Positions 52,413 through 61,779 of a stretch of 64,000 bases of DNA are shown piece after piece. The first letter of the stretch is position 1. Every line of letters starts with the position of its first letter. Origin of the DNA: Sphingopyxis sp. JAI108 (lineage in GTDB: Bacteria > Pseudomonadota > Alphaproteobacteria > Sphingomonadales > Sphingomonadaceae); the NCBI RefSeq assembly GCF_013410105.1, contig NZ_JACCCJ010000001.1, positions 434,001 through 498,000 on the forward strand. Direction: 5' to 3'. The notes beneath the pieces are model-generated. The model was given only the letters and a program-made list of their open reading frames with translations, had not been told where the DNA came from and did not search any database. The position numbers and the translations under genes are program-made.

Positions 52413-52931
52413 TCAGGCCGCCTCGTCGACCTCTTCGAAATCGTCGAGCTTGCCCAGCGCGTCGCGGGCGATCCGCTTGAGCGCGGATCGATTGACCTGA
52501 AGCCCTTTCGCACCGTCGCCCGTCAGCTCGTCGATGGCGAACGCCACCCGGGTCCGGTCGGGCGCCAGCTCCTCGAAAGTGAATTTGAGGCCGGTGCTGA
52601 GCGCACCATCGTCGACGCTGTAGATCAAATGCGCCTCGCGCGGGATTTCCATCGCGACGGCGATCTTAACCTTGTACGCATCAGGCCTTTCGTCGGGGAC
52701 CAGCTTTTCGAACCCGGGTTCGCCCTTTTCGGCGACGAGTTCGTAGAGCCGCGTCGATCCGCCGTTGGTGACGAGCGGCAGCCCCGCGAAGGCGCCATCG
52801 TCGCCGAACATTTTGGCGAACACTTCTTCGCGCGGCGCGGCGACGGTGCGCGTCTGGTTCACCAGTTCGATCATCTTGCCGCAGCCGGTGGCAAGCAAGG
52901 TCGCGGCAGCCAGAATCATGATACGCATCAT
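52413..52931 (-). CDS. SRPBCC-like lipoprotein
   Basis: A 172-residue lipoprotein. The signal ends in LLATGC (lipobox). The mature part, about 150 residues, begins NQTRTVAAPREEVFAKMFGDDG and has VAMEIPREAHLIYSVDDGALSTGLKFTFEEL and RVAFAIDELTG, which looks like a Bet v1/SRPBCC fold facing the periplasm. That assignment is from pattern only. The ATG at 52931 follows GAGGGGG; a second ATG directly follows it. No partner gene is evident; it is divergent from the XRE regulator. Confidence 0.65.
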   Translation of the reverse strand: MMRIMILAAATLLATGCGKMIELVNQTRTVAAPREEVFAKMFGDDGAFAGLPLVTNGGSTRLYELVAEKGEPGFEKLVPDERPDAYKVKIAVAMEIPREAHLIYSVDDGALSTGLKFTFEELAPDRTRVAFAIDELTGDGAKGLQVNRSALKRIARDALGKLDDFEEVDEAA

Positions 52932-53002
52932 CGAACATCCCCCTCGATCTCGTCCAGCTTTTAGCCGCGACCGCTTACCAAAGCGTAATCGCGGGGCGTG
53001 GG

Positions 53003-53053
53003 TGTAAAGAGTGTTTGACACCCTGAGGTGCTGGCTGTAAAGAATGTTTGACA
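53003..53053. promoter_or_regulatory. Two 18-bp operator-like direct repeats upstream of the XRE gene
   Basis: TGTAAAGAGTGTTTGACA (53003-53020) and TGTAAAGAATGTTTGACA (53036-53053) differ at one base and start 33 bp apart, about three helical turns. Each is itself an imperfect dyad (TGTnAA-N6-TTnACA). They end 17 nt before the TTG start of the XRE regulator, the position expected for autorepression. Confidence 0.7.
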
Positions 53054-53069
53054 GGCGAAAGGGCGTGCG

Positions 53070-53276
53070 TTGGAAAATCGGGTTCGCGAACATCGCGAGG
53101 GTGCGGGGTGGAGCCAGGGCGAACTGGCCCGTCGGCTCAGCGTGTCGCGCCAGACGATCAACGCGGTCGAAACCGACAAATATGACCCGAGCCTGCCGCT
53201 GGCCTTGCGGATGGCCGCCTTGTTCAAGGTGGACGTGCGTAAGCTGTTCATCGATCATTGGACTCCGGAGAGCTGA
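53070..53276 (+). CDS. Small XRE-family transcriptional regulator
   Basis: A 68-residue Cro/CI-like HTH protein. The helix-turn-helix is complete: GWSQGELARRLSVSRQTINAVE, followed by KYDPSLPLALRMAALFKVDV, the YozG/HTH_3 pattern. It has nothing beyond the DNA-binding domain. The start is TTG with AAAGGG 6 nt upstream; no ATG is available. It lies 1 nt before the membrane-protein gene at 53278, a regulator/membrane-partner pair common in bacteria. The twin repeats just upstream are likely its own sites. Confidence 0.85.
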   Translation: MENRVREHREGAGWSQGELARRLSVSRQTINAVETDKYDPSLPLALRMAALFKVDVRKLFIDHWTPES

Positions 53277-53277
53277 T

Positions 53278-53931
53278 ATGACGACGCAGGTTCCCGCCAT
53301 TTCATGGCGCAAGATGGGGCTGCAGGCCTTGGCCGGCGCGGTCGCGGGCGCAGTCGCTATGATCGGGGCGATGCGGCTGCTGGAGGGGGAGGCGCTCGCC
53401 TGGCAGCCGTCGCAGATCATATTGGCGGGGATCGGGATGATCTATCTGCTGATGGGATTGTTCGTCGGAGTGGGAATCGCCGTTCCGGCTCGGGTCGGAC
53501 AGCGGCTGCTCAACGTGGCCGATGCGGAAGAGCTCGTCGAGGAACGCGCGAGCATGAGCGGCAGCGCGCTGACCTGCATCGCGATTGGCGCGATCCTGAC
53601 GCTCCTTGCCTATAGCACGGTCGAGGGCGCGACCACGCCGGTGACGGCGACGACGGCGTTCTGGATCATGCTGGCGTTGCTGGTGGCGGGCACGCTGGTC
53701 TCGATCGCGATGTGGCGCCGGTTCGACGAATTGTGGCGGCAACTGACGATCGACGCATCGGCGATCACGGGCAATATGTTGCTCGGCGTCTGCGTGATTT
53801 GGGGCGGAGCTGCCGCGGCAGGGCTGGCCCCCGCGCCGCATCCGCTCGACCTGATCTCGCTGGCCTTCGGATCCTTTCTGCTCGCCACCTTCATCGCGGC
53901 GGGACGCCGGGGCATGATGACGCCGCAATAG
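53278..53931 (+). CDS. Four- to six-helix membrane protein, partner of the XRE regulator
   Basis: A 217-residue integral membrane protein I do not recognise. Hydrophobic stretches lie at residues about 14-32, 43-62, 100-115, 127-147, 166-184 and 195-212. Between them is a charged cytosolic loop (LLNVADAEELVEERASM). GGAGAG precedes the ATG by 5-6 nt, and the XRE stop is 1 nt upstream, so the two genes are cotranscribed. It may sense the signal the regulator responds to, or be the output gene. A strong bidirectional terminator follows. Confidence 0.75.
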   Translation: MTTQVPAISWRKMGLQALAGAVAGAVAMIGAMRLLEGEALAWQPSQIILAGIGMIYLLMGLFVGVGIAVPARVGQRLLNVADAEELVEERASMSGSALTCIAIGAILTLLAYSTVEGATTPVTATTAFWIMLALLVAGTLVSIAMWRRFDELWRQLTIDASAITGNMLLGVCVIWGGAAAAGLAPAPHPLDLISLAFGSFLLATFIAAGRRGMMTPQ

Positions 53932-53960
53932 ACGGTCCGCAAAAGGAGCGGGAAAGGAAA

Positions 53961-53990
53961 GGGCGCCCGGTTCCCCCGAACCGGGCGCCC
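53961..53990. terminator. Bidirectional terminator between the membrane-protein gene and glnA
   Basis: A perfect 12-bp stem, GGGCGCCCGGTT (53961-53972) and AACCGGGCGCCC (53979-53990), loop CCCCCG, with TCCTT after it on the plus strand and a TTTCCTTT tract on the reverse strand. It ends both convergent transcripts. Confidence 0.85.
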
Positions 53991-54016
53991 TCCTTGGCGT
54001 CGCTGATCGCGTGCGA

Positions 54017-55429
54017 TCAGGCGCTGTAGTACATGTCGAACTCGACCGGGCTCGGCGTCTGTTCGAAGTTGTAAACTTCGGCCCACTTGAGCTCGACATA
54101 GGCTTCGATCTGGTCCTTGCTGAACACGTCGCCCTTCAGCAGGAAGTCGTGGTCGGCCATCAGGCTGTCGAGCGCTTCGCGAAGCGAGCCGCAGACGGTC
54201 GGGACTTCGGCCAGTTCCTCGGGCGGCAGGTCGTACAGATTCTTGTCCATCGCGTCGCCGGGGTGGATCTTGTTCTGAATGCCGTCGAGGCCCGCCATCA
54301 GCAGCGCCGAATAGCAGAGATAGGGGTTCGCCATCGCGTCGGGGAAGCGGAATTCGACGCGCTTCGCCTTGGCGCCGGCGCCATAGGGGATGCGGCACGA
54401 GGCCGAACGGTTGCGGCTCGAATAGGCGAGCAGCACCGGCGCTTCGAAGCCGGGGACGAGGCGCTTGTAGCTGTTCGTCGTCGGGTTGGTGAAGGCGTTC
54501 AGCGCCTTGGCGTGCTTGATGACACCGCCGATGAAATAGAGGCACATGTCCGAAAGGCCGGCATAGCCGTTGCCCGCGAAGAGCGGCTTGCCCTTTTCCC
54601 AGATCGAGATGTGGGTGTGCATGCCGCTGCCGTTATCGTCCTTGATCGGCTTCGGCATGAAGGTCGCGGTCTTGCCATAAGCATGCGCGACCTGGTGGAC
54701 GACATATTTGTAGATCTGCATGCGGTCGGCGGTCTGCGTCAGCGTGCCGAAGGTCAGGCCGAGCTCGTGCTGCGCGGCGGCGACTTCATGGTGGTGCTTG
54801 TCGCAGGGCAGGCCCATTTCGAGCATGGTCGAGACCATCTCGGCGCGGATGTCGACGGCGCTGTCGACCGGCGCGACGGGGAAGTAACCGCCCTTCGCGC
54901 GCGGGCGGTGGCCGAGGTTGCCGCCTTCATAGCTGCGACCGGTGTTGGTCGGCAGTTCGATATCGTCGATCTCGAAGCCCGACTTGTTATAGCCGGTTTC
55001 GAAACGGACGTCGTCGAACATGAAGAATTCGGCTTCGGGGCCGACATAGACGGTGTCGCCGACGCCGGTCGAGGCGACATAGGCCTCGGCGCGCTTCGCC
55101 GTCGTGCGCGGGTCGCGGGCATAGCCTTCGCCGGTCGACGGTTCGACGATGTCGCAGAAGATGACCAGCATCGGGGTGGCCGAGAAGGGATCGTCATACA
55201 CGGCGTCGAGATCGGGCATCAGGATCATGTCCGACTCGTTGATCGCCTTCCAGCCTTCGATCGACGAACCGTCGAACATCAGGCCATCTTCGAGCGCGTC
55301 CTCGTCGATCACGCCGGCGCACATCGTCAGGTGCTGCCACTTGCCCTTCGGATCGGTGAAGCGCAGATCGACCCACTCAATGTCGTTTTCCTTGATCCGG
55401 GCAATGATATCCTTGGGCTTCGTAGCCAT
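54017..55429 (-). CDS. glnA: Glutamine synthetase, type I
   Basis: Makes glutamine from glutamate, ammonia and ATP, the main ammonia-assimilation enzyme. The 470-residue protein has [19 protein letters not shown], the metal motif [40 protein letters not shown] and, near residue 398, NLYDLPPEE with the adenylylation Tyr. It is therefore a GSI-beta enzyme regulated by GlnE. The ATG is preceded by a GAAGG-type site. It is downstream of the PII gene (71 nt) on the same strand, the classical glnB-glnA order of alphaproteobacteria. Confidence 0.97.
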   Translation of the reverse strand: MATKPKDIIARIKENDIEWVDLRFTDPKGKWQHLTMCAGVIDEDALEDGLMFDGSSIEGWKAINESDMILMPDLDAVYDDPFSATPMLVIFCDIVEPSTGEGYARDPRTTAKRAEAYVASTGVGDTVYVGPEAEFFMFDDVRFETGYNKSGFEIDDIELPTNTGRSYEGGNLGHRPRAKGGYFPVAPVDSAVDIRAEMVSTMLEMGLPCDKHHHEVAAAQHELGLTFGTLTQTADRMQIYKYVVHQVAHAYGKTATFMPKPIKDDNGSGMHTHISIWEKGKPLFAGNGYAGLSDMCLYFIGGVIKHAKALNAFTNPTTNSYKRLVPGFEAPVLLAYSSRNRSASCRIPYGAGAKAKRVEFRFPDAMANPYLCYSALLMAGLDGIQNKIHPGDAMDKNLYDLPPEELAEVPTVCGSLREALDSLMADHDFLLKGDVFSKDQIEAYVELKWAEVYNFEQTPSPVEFDMYYSA

Positions 55430-55500
55430 GGTCTGAACTTCCTTCTTGCGATGATGACCGGCTCTGCCGGTTTAGTTGAACAGGTTGGGGAGCGGCGGGT

Positions 55501-55878
<378 letters not shown>

Positions 55879-55952
55879 TCAAAGCCGGATCAGGCCCGCC
55901 TGGTCCGGTTCGCGACCCGTGAGTCGCTGCGAGGCCCCGTCATGTTGCACCA

Positions 55953-55968
55953 ATCAAGAGCCGTGCCA
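55953..55968 (-). promoter_or_regulatory. Possible sigma-54 promoter of glnBA
   Basis: The reverse strand reads TGGCAC-GGCTC-TTGAT, about 115 nt upstream of the glnB start. The -24 element is perfect, but the highly conserved GC of the -12 element is GA. The spacing (N5) is right. Nitrogen control of glnBA through NtrC and sigma-54 is usual in related bacteria. Confidence 0.3.
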
Positions 55969-56080
55969 ATTGGCGAATCGCAAGCTTTCGGTAAGATTTG
56001 TGACAGGAAATTGCGCCATTGCCCAAGTGGTGAGCAATTGGCGGATCGGGGTGCCCAAAAAAGTGGCAGATCGCCTTTTG

Positions 56081-56111
56081 ATCCTCCCCATCGCTTCGCG
56101 ACAGGGAGGAT
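56081..56111. repeat. Solo arm of the 47145-type repeat
   Basis: ATCCTCCC and GGGAGGAT flank CATCGCTTCGCGACA. The unit is the reverse complement of the left arm of the element at 47145. It sits 9 nt beyond the stop of the quinohemoprotein dehydrogenase and could form a small hairpin there. Confidence 0.75.
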
Positions 56112-56119
56112 TTGGAAGT

Positions 56120-58306
56120 TCACCGCCCCATCGGCGCCGAGGCGTCGGGCAGGTTCGCTTTCGTCCAGTTCGACCGGTCGATGACATAGGCGCGAAGCGC
56201 CTCGGCATCGGCGGGCGTCAGCACCTTGGCGAAACTCACCATGCCGCGATCCTTGAGCGCGCCGTCGATGATCACCGACTTCCACGCATCGGCGTTGGCG
56301 AGCGTGCCCGAGACGCGGAGGTCGGGGGTGAAGCCATTGCCGATCGCGCTGTCGCCATGGCAGACGATGCAATAGCGTCCGAAATGCGCCTTGCCTGCCG
56401 CGATTTGCGCCGGCGTGCCGAACTGCGGGGGCGGATTCCACGCGAGCGTCGTCGTTGCCGGCGGAGCGGGGAGCTTCACCGTGCCGCCGATCTTCATCAC
56501 GACGAGGCGCGGGATGTTGGGAACCTTGCGCGTCACGCCGCCCGCGACCCCGGCGACGAGCGGGAAGGCACCGCCCTTGCTCGTCTGGAAGGCGACATAT
56601 TGGACGCCGCCGGCGCGGTAGGTCGATGGCGCGCTGACGATTCCCGACTGCATGTCGAGGTCGAGCAGCTGCTTGCCGGTGTCGGCGGCATAGGCGCGGA
56701 AACGCCCGGTGCTCGTGCCCTGGAAGACGAGGTTGCCTGCGGTCGTCATGGTGCCGCCGTTCCACGCCGCGGGATGATCGACGGCCCAGGCGACCTTGCC
56801 GGTGCGCGGATCGAAGGCGACGAGGCGCCCGGTGGTCGCGGCGACCGCGGCGCGATATGCGGCCTTGTCGTCGGGCATCATCGTGCCCGTCAGCGAGGTG
56901 CCGATATTGAACCCCACGACCTTGCGCCGGTCGAGCTCGTTCATGTCAGCCAGATAGCCCTGCGGAATCTGCTGCGCCGGAATGTAGACGAGCCCTGTCG
57001 CCGGGTTGAAGCTCATCGGGTGCCAGTTGTGCGCGCCGAGTGCGCCGGGGATCGCGATGAAAGGCTTGCCCGTCTTGTAGAAGCGCGCCTCGGGATTTTC
57101 GATCGGCCGGCCTGTCGTCAGGTCATATCCGCTCGCCCAGTTGATCCCGTCGACGAAGGGCTTGGCGTCGATCAACGTGCCGGTGGCGCGGTCGATCGTG
57201 AAGAAGAAGCCGTTCTTCGGCGCGTGGTACAGCACCTTGACCGGCTTCCCGTTCACCGCCTGCTCCGCGAGGATGATCGGCTGGGTCGCGGTATAGTCCC
57301 ACGTCTCGCCGGGCGTTTCCTGATAATGCCATTTATACGCGCCGGTGCTGGCATCGACCGCGACGATTGACGACAGGAACCAGTTGTCGCCCTCGCCGTT
57401 CGATCGCGTCCCATGGTTCCACGGATTGCCGTTGCCGACCCCCAGATAGACCTGGTCGAGATCCTTGTCGTAAACGATCGCGTCCCACACGGTGCCGCCG
57501 CCGCCCGAGGTCTGCCACTCGCCCGTGTCGGACCAAGTGGCGTTGCCCTTGGTGGCGAAAATGTCGTCGGAGGCGGCGCCGTCCTTCGCCTTCGTCGGGT
57601 TGGGTGCGGTGTAGAAGCGCCACCGCTCCTTGCCGGTGTCCGCGTCATAGGCGGTGACATAGCCGCGCACGCCGAATTCGGCGCCGCCGTTGCCGATCAG
57701 CACCATGTCCTTCACGACGCGCGGCGCGCCGGTGATGGTGTAAGGTTTCGACGTATCGAAGGTCTGCGTCGACCAGAGCTCCTTGCCGGTCTTCTTGTCG
57801 AGCGCGATCAGCCGCCCGTCGAGCGCGCCGACGAAGAGCTTGTCGCCCCAGACGGCAACGCCGCGGTTGACGACGTCGCAGCACGCCGAAACCGCGCGCT
57901 CGCCGGGGACTTTGGGGTCGAATTTCCATAGCGGTTTGCCTGTCGCGGCGTCCCAGGCGCTGACTTTCGACCAGGCGTGGGTTACATACATCACGCCGTC
58001 GACGACCACGGGCGTCGCTTCCTGCCCGCGCGCATCGTCGAGGTCGGCGGTCCACGCGATGCCGAGGGTGCCGACATTCTGGTCGTTGATATCGGTCAGT
58101 GGGCTGAAGCGCTGCTCGTCGTAGCTGTAACCGATAGCGCCCCAATCGTCGCCGTTGCCGCCGGTCTTGAGCAGGGTCTCGCTGGCCCTTTCGGCTTCGT
58201 CGAGCGCGCCTCCGCCCGAGGCGCTCTCATTCTTGGACGCGTTGCATGAAGCCAATGCCAGTGCCGCGCAGCCCAGCAGCGCGGTCGTCCAGACCCGTTT
58301 CGCCAT
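56120..58306 (-). CDS. PQQ-dependent quinohemoprotein alcohol dehydrogenase (lipoprotein)
   Basis: A 728-residue periplasmic alcohol dehydrogenase of the type II quinohemoprotein kind. A signal with lipobox LASC precedes an eight-blade propeller with tryptophan docking motifs (SKVSAWDAATGKPLWKFDP, LIALDKKTGKELW). The vicinal disulfide Cys-Cys is in VSACCDVVNRGVAV, the metal site in NGNPWNHG and the catalytic Asp region in GETWDYTATQP. A C-terminal cytochrome domain has CIVCHGD. Electrons would go from alcohol to PQQ to heme to the respiratory chain. A perfect palindrome lies upstream. No pqq biosynthesis gene is in the window. Confidence 0.93.
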   Translation of the reverse strand: MAKRVWTTALLGCAALALASCNASKNESASGGGALDEAERASETLLKTGGNGDDWGAIGYSYDEQRFSPLTDINDQNVGTLGIAWTADLDDARGQEATPVVVDGVMYVTHAWSKVSAWDAATGKPLWKFDPKVPGERAVSACCDVVNRGVAVWGDKLFVGALDGRLIALDKKTGKELWSTQTFDTSKPYTITGAPRVVKDMVLIGNGGAEFGVRGYVTAYDADTGKERWRFYTAPNPTKAKDGAASDDIFATKGNATWSDTGEWQTSGGGGTVWDAIVYDKDLDQVYLGVGNGNPWNHGTRSNGEGDNWFLSSIVAVDASTGAYKWHYQETPGETWDYTATQPIILAEQAVNGKPVKVLYHAPKNGFFFTIDRATGTLIDAKPFVDGINWASGYDLTTGRPIENPEARFYKTGKPFIAIPGALGAHNWHPMSFNPATGLVYIPAQQIPQGYLADMNELDRRKVVGFNIGTSLTGTMMPDDKAAYRAAVAATTGRLVAFDPRTGKVAWAVDHPAAWNGGTMTTAGNLVFQGTSTGRFRAYAADTGKQLLDLDMQSGIVSAPSTYRAGGVQYVAFQTSKGGAFPLVAGVAGGVTRKVPNIPRLVVMKIGGTVKLPAPPATTTLAWNPPPQFGTPAQIAAGKAHFGRYCIVCHGDSAIGNGFTPDLRVSGTLANADAWKSVIIDGALKDRGMVSFAKVLTPADAEALRAYVIDRSNWTKANLPDASAPMGR

Positions 58307-58330
58307 CTCGCTCTCCCTGTACGCCTATCG

Positions 58331-58346
58331 TTGACGTTAACGTCAA
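58331..58346. promoter_or_regulatory. Perfect 16-bp palindrome upstream of the alcohol dehydrogenase
   Basis: TTGACGTTAACGTCAA lies 25-40 nt upstream of the start codon. The ACGT-N2-ACGT form resembles sites of MerR-type LiuR-like regulators and some TetR or AraC proteins. It likely overlaps the promoter or 5' leader and controls the dehydrogenase. Confidence 0.6.
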
Positions 58347-58403
58347 GACTGCGCCGGAAGGGGCGTGGGTGCAAGGGGAATATGAGGGGCGCGGATGGGG
58401 CTC

Positions 58404-58500
58404 TCCCATCGTCACCCCGGACTTGATCCGGGGTCCACGCGGGCCGGTACCGCGCTGGAAGTCATGGATCCCGGATCAAGTCCGGGATGGCGAAATGGGA
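58404..58500. repeat. 97-bp intergenic inverted repeat with CCCGGACTTGATCCGGG core
   Basis: Left arm 58404-58437 and right arm 58465-58500 are complementary over about 33 nt. Each arm also holds the self-complementary core CCCGGACTTGATCCGGG or its complement. A degraded relative is at 21695. It fills the gap between the alcohol dehydrogenase promoter and the end of map. Confidence 0.85.
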
Positions 58501-58514
58501 ATCACTAATACCGA

Positions 58515-59354
58515 TCAGGCCCAAGGCGGGGCGTTCAGACCCGTCGGGCTCGCCGTGAAAATCTCGCAGCCGTCCTCGGTGATCCCGATGCTGTGCTCGA
58601 ACTGCGCCGATAGCGAGCGATCGCGCGTCACCGCAGTCCAGCCGTCATTGAGCATCTTCACGGCATATTTGCCGGTGTTGATCATCGGCTCGATCGTGAA
58701 GAACATGCCGGGGCGAAGCTCGGGCCCGGTGCCGGGGCGGCCGGCGTGGACGACTTCGGGGGCGTCGTGGAACATCTGCCCCAGCCCGTGACCGCAGAAA
58801 TCGCGGACGACCGAATAGCGGTGGCGCTCGGCATGGGTCTGGATCGCATGCGCGACGTCGCCCATGCGGTTGCCGGGCTTCGCCTGCTCGATCCCGAGCA
58901 TCAGGCATTCGTAAGTCACTTCGACGAGCCGCTTCGCCTTGATCGGGACATCGCCGACCAGATACATGCGGCTGGTGTCGCCGTGCCAGCCGTCGACGAT
59001 GCTGGTCACGTCGATGTTGACGATATCGCCCTCGCGCAGCGGCTTGTCGTCGGGGATGCCGTGGCAGACGACATGGTTGATGCTGGTGCAGCAGCTGTGC
59101 GTGAAGCCGCGATAGCCCAAAGTCGCGGGGATGCCGCCGCCGTCGAGCATCATCGTGCGGACGAGGTCGTCGATCGCGGCGGTGGTCACGCCCGGCTGGA
59201 CGAAGGGGACGAGCGCGTCGAGGATTTCGGCCGACAGCCGCCCCGCCTTGCGCATACCGTCAAAGCCCGCCGCGTCGTGGAGCTTGATCGTGCCATCGCG
59301 CACGGGGGTGGGCGAGTCGGCGTCGGCGGTGGTTACGGAGACATAGTCGTACAT
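58515..59354 (-). CDS. map: Type I methionine aminopeptidase
   Basis: Removes the initiator Met from new proteins. The 279-residue enzyme has the pita-bread fold with all five metal ligands: Asp in GDIVNIDVTSIVDGWHGDTS (two Asp), His in RDFCGHGLGQMFHDAP, Glu in FFTIEPMINTG and Glu in AQFEHSIGIT. The substrate His is in GFTHSCCTSINHVVCHGIP. It is about 20 residues longer at the N terminus than typical forms. The ATG at 59354 is chosen by similarity; the ribosome-binding site is weak. It is downstream of clpA on the same strand, 76 nt apart, with a hairpin between. Confidence 0.95.
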   Translation of the reverse strand: MYDYVSVTTADADSPTPVRDGTIKLHDAAGFDGMRKAGRLSAEILDALVPFVQPGVTTAAIDDLVRTMMLDGGGIPATLGYRGFTHSCCTSINHVVCHGIPDDKPLREGDIVNIDVTSIVDGWHGDTSRMYLVGDVPIKAKRLVEVTYECLMLGIEQAKPGNRMGDVAHAIQTHAERHRYSVVRDFCGHGLGQMFHDAPEVVHAGRPGTGPELRPGMFFTIEPMINTGKYAVKMLNDGWTAVTRDRSLSAQFEHSIGITEDGCEIFTASPTGLNAPPWA

Positions 59355-59398
59355 GGGGATGATATAGGCGATGTGGCGCCGGATTGCGAGGGGAGTAA

Positions 59399-59422
59399 GC
59401 CCCTCCCGCAAGCGGGAGGGGC
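59399..59422. terminator. Hairpin between clpA and map
   Basis: GCCCCTCCCGC and GCGGGAGGGGC, 11 bp with a 2-nt centre, directly downstream of the clpA stop. It has no T tract, so attenuation or mRNA-end protection is as likely as full termination before map. Confidence 0.45.
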
Positions 59423-59430
59423 CGCAGGTG

Positions 59431-61770
59431 TTACTCCGCCGCCTTCTTCGCCTTGTCGGCCTTCGGTTTGCCCTTGCCGGCCTTGGGCGCGGCGGGGGTG
59501 ATTTCGAAGGCGAGCGGATTGCCGACATGGGCGTCTTCGCCGGTCTTCATCTTCACCTTGACCTCGCCGCCATGGACGAGCTTGCCGAAGAGCAGTTCCT
59601 CGGCGAGCGGCTGCTTGATCTTTTCCTGGATCAAACGGCCCATCGGGCGCGCGCCATACAGCTTGTCATAGCCCTTGCCGGTCAGCCATTCGCGCGCCGC
59701 ATCGTCGAGCTGGATATGGACGTTGCGGTCGGCAAGCTGCAGCTCGAGTTCGAGGATGAACTTGTCGACGACGCGCGCGACCACTTCGGGCGGCAGGTAG
59801 CCGAACGGGACGATCGCATCGAGGCGGTTGCGGAATTCGGGGGTGAACATGCGCTTCACCGCCTCTTCCTGCACATCCTCGCGCGTCGACTGGCCGAAGC
59901 CGATCGATTCGCGCGCCATGTCGCTGGCGCCCGCATTGGTCGTCATGATCAGGATGACGTTGCGGAAGTCGACCGTCTTGCCGTGATGATCGGTCAGGCG
60001 GCCGTTGTCCATCACCTGCAAGAGGATGTTGAACAGGTCGGGATGCGCCTTTTCGATCTCGTCGAGCAGCAGCACGCAATGCGGGTTCTGGTCGATCGCA
60101 TCGGTGAGCAGGCCGCCCTGATCATAACCGACATAGCCCGGCGGCGCACCGATCAGGCGGCTGACCGAGTGGCGTTCCATATATTCGCTCATGTCGAAAC
60201 GCTGGAGCGGGATGCCCATGATCGACGCGAGCTGCTTCGCAACCTCGGTCTTGCCGACGCCGGTCGGGCCGCTGAACAGATAGTTGCCGATCGGCTTTTC
60301 GGGATCGCGCAGGCCCGCGCGGCTCAGCTTGATCGCCGACGACAGCACCTCGATCGCGGTGTTCTGGCCAAAGACGACGCGCTTCAGGTCGGTTTCGAGG
60401 CTGGCGAGCGTCGCCTTGTCGTCGGTCGACACCGACTTGGGCGGGATGCGCGCCATCGTCGCGATCACGGCCTCGATCTCCTTGGCGGTGATCGTCTTCT
60501 TGCGCTTCGACGGGGCAACAAGCATCTGCATCGCGCCGACCTCGTCGATCACGTCGATCGCCTTGTCGGGCAATTTGCGATCATTGATATAGCGCGCCGA
60601 CAGGTCGACCGCGGCATTGATCGCGTCGGGGGTGTAGCGCACCTGGTGATGCGCCTCGAACGCGCTGCGCAGCCCGGCGAGGATTTTCTTGGTGTCCTCC
60701 AGCGTCGGTTCGACCACGTCGATCTTCTGGAAGCGGCGCAGCAGCGCGCGGTCCTTTTCGAAATGGTTGCGGAACTCCTTGTACGTCGTCGAGCCGATGC
60801 AGCGGATCACCCCGCCCGACAGCGCGGGCTTGAGCAGGTTCGATGCGTCCATCGCACCGCCGCTCGTCGCGCCCGCACCGATGACGGTGTGGATTTCGTC
60901 GATGAACAGGATCGCGTGCGGCAGCCCTTCGAGCTCGGTCACGACCTGTTTCAGCCGTTCCTCGAAGTCGCCGCGATAGCGCGTTCCCGCGAGCAGCGCG
61001 CCCATGTCGAGCGAATAGATGACCGCAGGCAGCAGCACCTCGGGCACGTCGCCCTCGATGATCTTGCGCGCGAGGCCCTCGGCTATCGCGGTCTTGCCGA
61101 CGCCGGGATCGCCGACATAGAGCGGGTTGTTCTTCGACCGGCGGCAGAGGATCTGGATCGTGCGATCGACCTCGGCATTGCGGCCGATCAGCGGGTCGAC
61201 CTTGCCGATCTTCGCCTTTTCGTTGAGGTTGACGGTGAACTGATCGAGCGCGGTTTCCTTCTTGGATTTGCCGCCCTCCTTTTCCTTTGCCTCTTCCTTT
61301 TCCTCGGGCTCGGCCTGCGGCGAGGGCTTGCCGCCCTTGCCGACGCCGTGGCTGAGATAGGAAACCGCGTCGAGGCGCGTCAGATCCTGCTGCTGCAGGA
61401 AATAGACGGCATAGCTTTCGCGTTCGGAGAAGAGCGCGACGAGGACGTTGGCGCCCGTCACTTCATCCTTGCCCGACGACTGGACGTGCAGGATCGCGCG
61501 CTGGACGACGCGCTGGAAGCCCGACGTGGGCGACGGATCGCTGTGCCCCTCGACCTTCAGGCTGTCGAGTTCGGTGTCGAGATAATGGACGACCGCCGAT
61601 TGCAGGTCGTCGAGCGCAACGCCGCAGGCGCGCATCACTTCGGCGGCATGATCGTCGTCGATCAGCGCGAAGAGCAGATGCTCGAGCGTCGCATATTCGT
61701 GATGGCGCTCGGAAGCGGCCTTCAACGCATTGTGTAGAGTCTTTTCGAGGCTTTCCGAAAAGGACGGCAT
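59431..61770 (-). CDS. clpA: ATP-dependent Clp protease ATP-binding subunit ClpA
   Basis: AAA+ unfoldase that feeds substrates, including ClpS-delivered N-degron proteins, into ClpP. The 779-residue protein has the N domain (PSFSESLEKTLHNALKAA, then YATLEHLLFALIDD), an acidic/Lys-rich linker near residues 145-165, AAA module 1 with GDPGVGKTAIAEG and AILFIDEIHTVIGAG, and AAA module 2 with SGPTGVGKTEVAKQL and LLLDEIEKAHPDLFN. The C terminus has an extra Lys/Ala-rich tail. ATG 61770 is chosen: AAGGAG lies 9 nt before it, whereas it abuts the ATG 9 nt upstream. No clpS gene is directly upstream, where it often lies. Confidence 0.95.
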   Translation of the reverse strand: MPSFSESLEKTLHNALKAASERHHEYATLEHLLFALIDDDHAAEVMRACGVALDDLQSAVVHYLDTELDSLKVEGHSDPSPTSGFQRVVQRAILHVQSSGKDEVTGANVLVALFSERESYAVYFLQQQDLTRLDAVSYLSHGVGKGGKPSPQAEPEEKEEAKEKEGGKSKKETALDQFTVNLNEKAKIGKVDPLIGRNAEVDRTIQILCRRSKNNPLYVGDPGVGKTAIAEGLARKIIEGDVPEVLLPAVIYSLDMGALLAGTRYRGDFEERLKQVVTELEGLPHAILFIDEIHTVIGAGATSGGAMDASNLLKPALSGGVIRCIGSTTYKEFRNHFEKDRALLRRFQKIDVVEPTLEDTKKILAGLRSAFEAHHQVRYTPDAINAAVDLSARYINDRKLPDKAIDVIDEVGAMQMLVAPSKRKKTITAKEIEAVIATMARIPPKSVSTDDKATLASLETDLKRVVFGQNTAIEVLSSAIKLSRAGLRDPEKPIGNYLFSGPTGVGKTEVAKQLASIMGIPLQRFDMSEYMERHSVSRLIGAPPGYVGYDQGGLLTDAIDQNPHCVLLLDEIEKAHPDLFNILLQVMDNGRLTDHHGKTVDFRNVILIMTTNAGASDMARESIGFGQSTREDVQEEAVKRMFTPEFRNRLDAIVPFGYLPPEVVARVVDKFILELELQLADRNVHIQLDDAAREWLTGKGYDKLYGARPMGRLIQEKIKQPLAEELLFGKLVHGGEVKVKMKTGEDAHVGNPLAFEITPAAPKAGKGKPKADKAKKAAE

Positions 61771-61779
61771 GGTCTTCAT

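Noticed and set aside
59371-61737. 788-codon plus-strand open frame opposite clpA
   Set aside because: Antisense to clpA, which has both AAA modules intact. The translation is Arg/Asp/His-rich without recognisable motifs.
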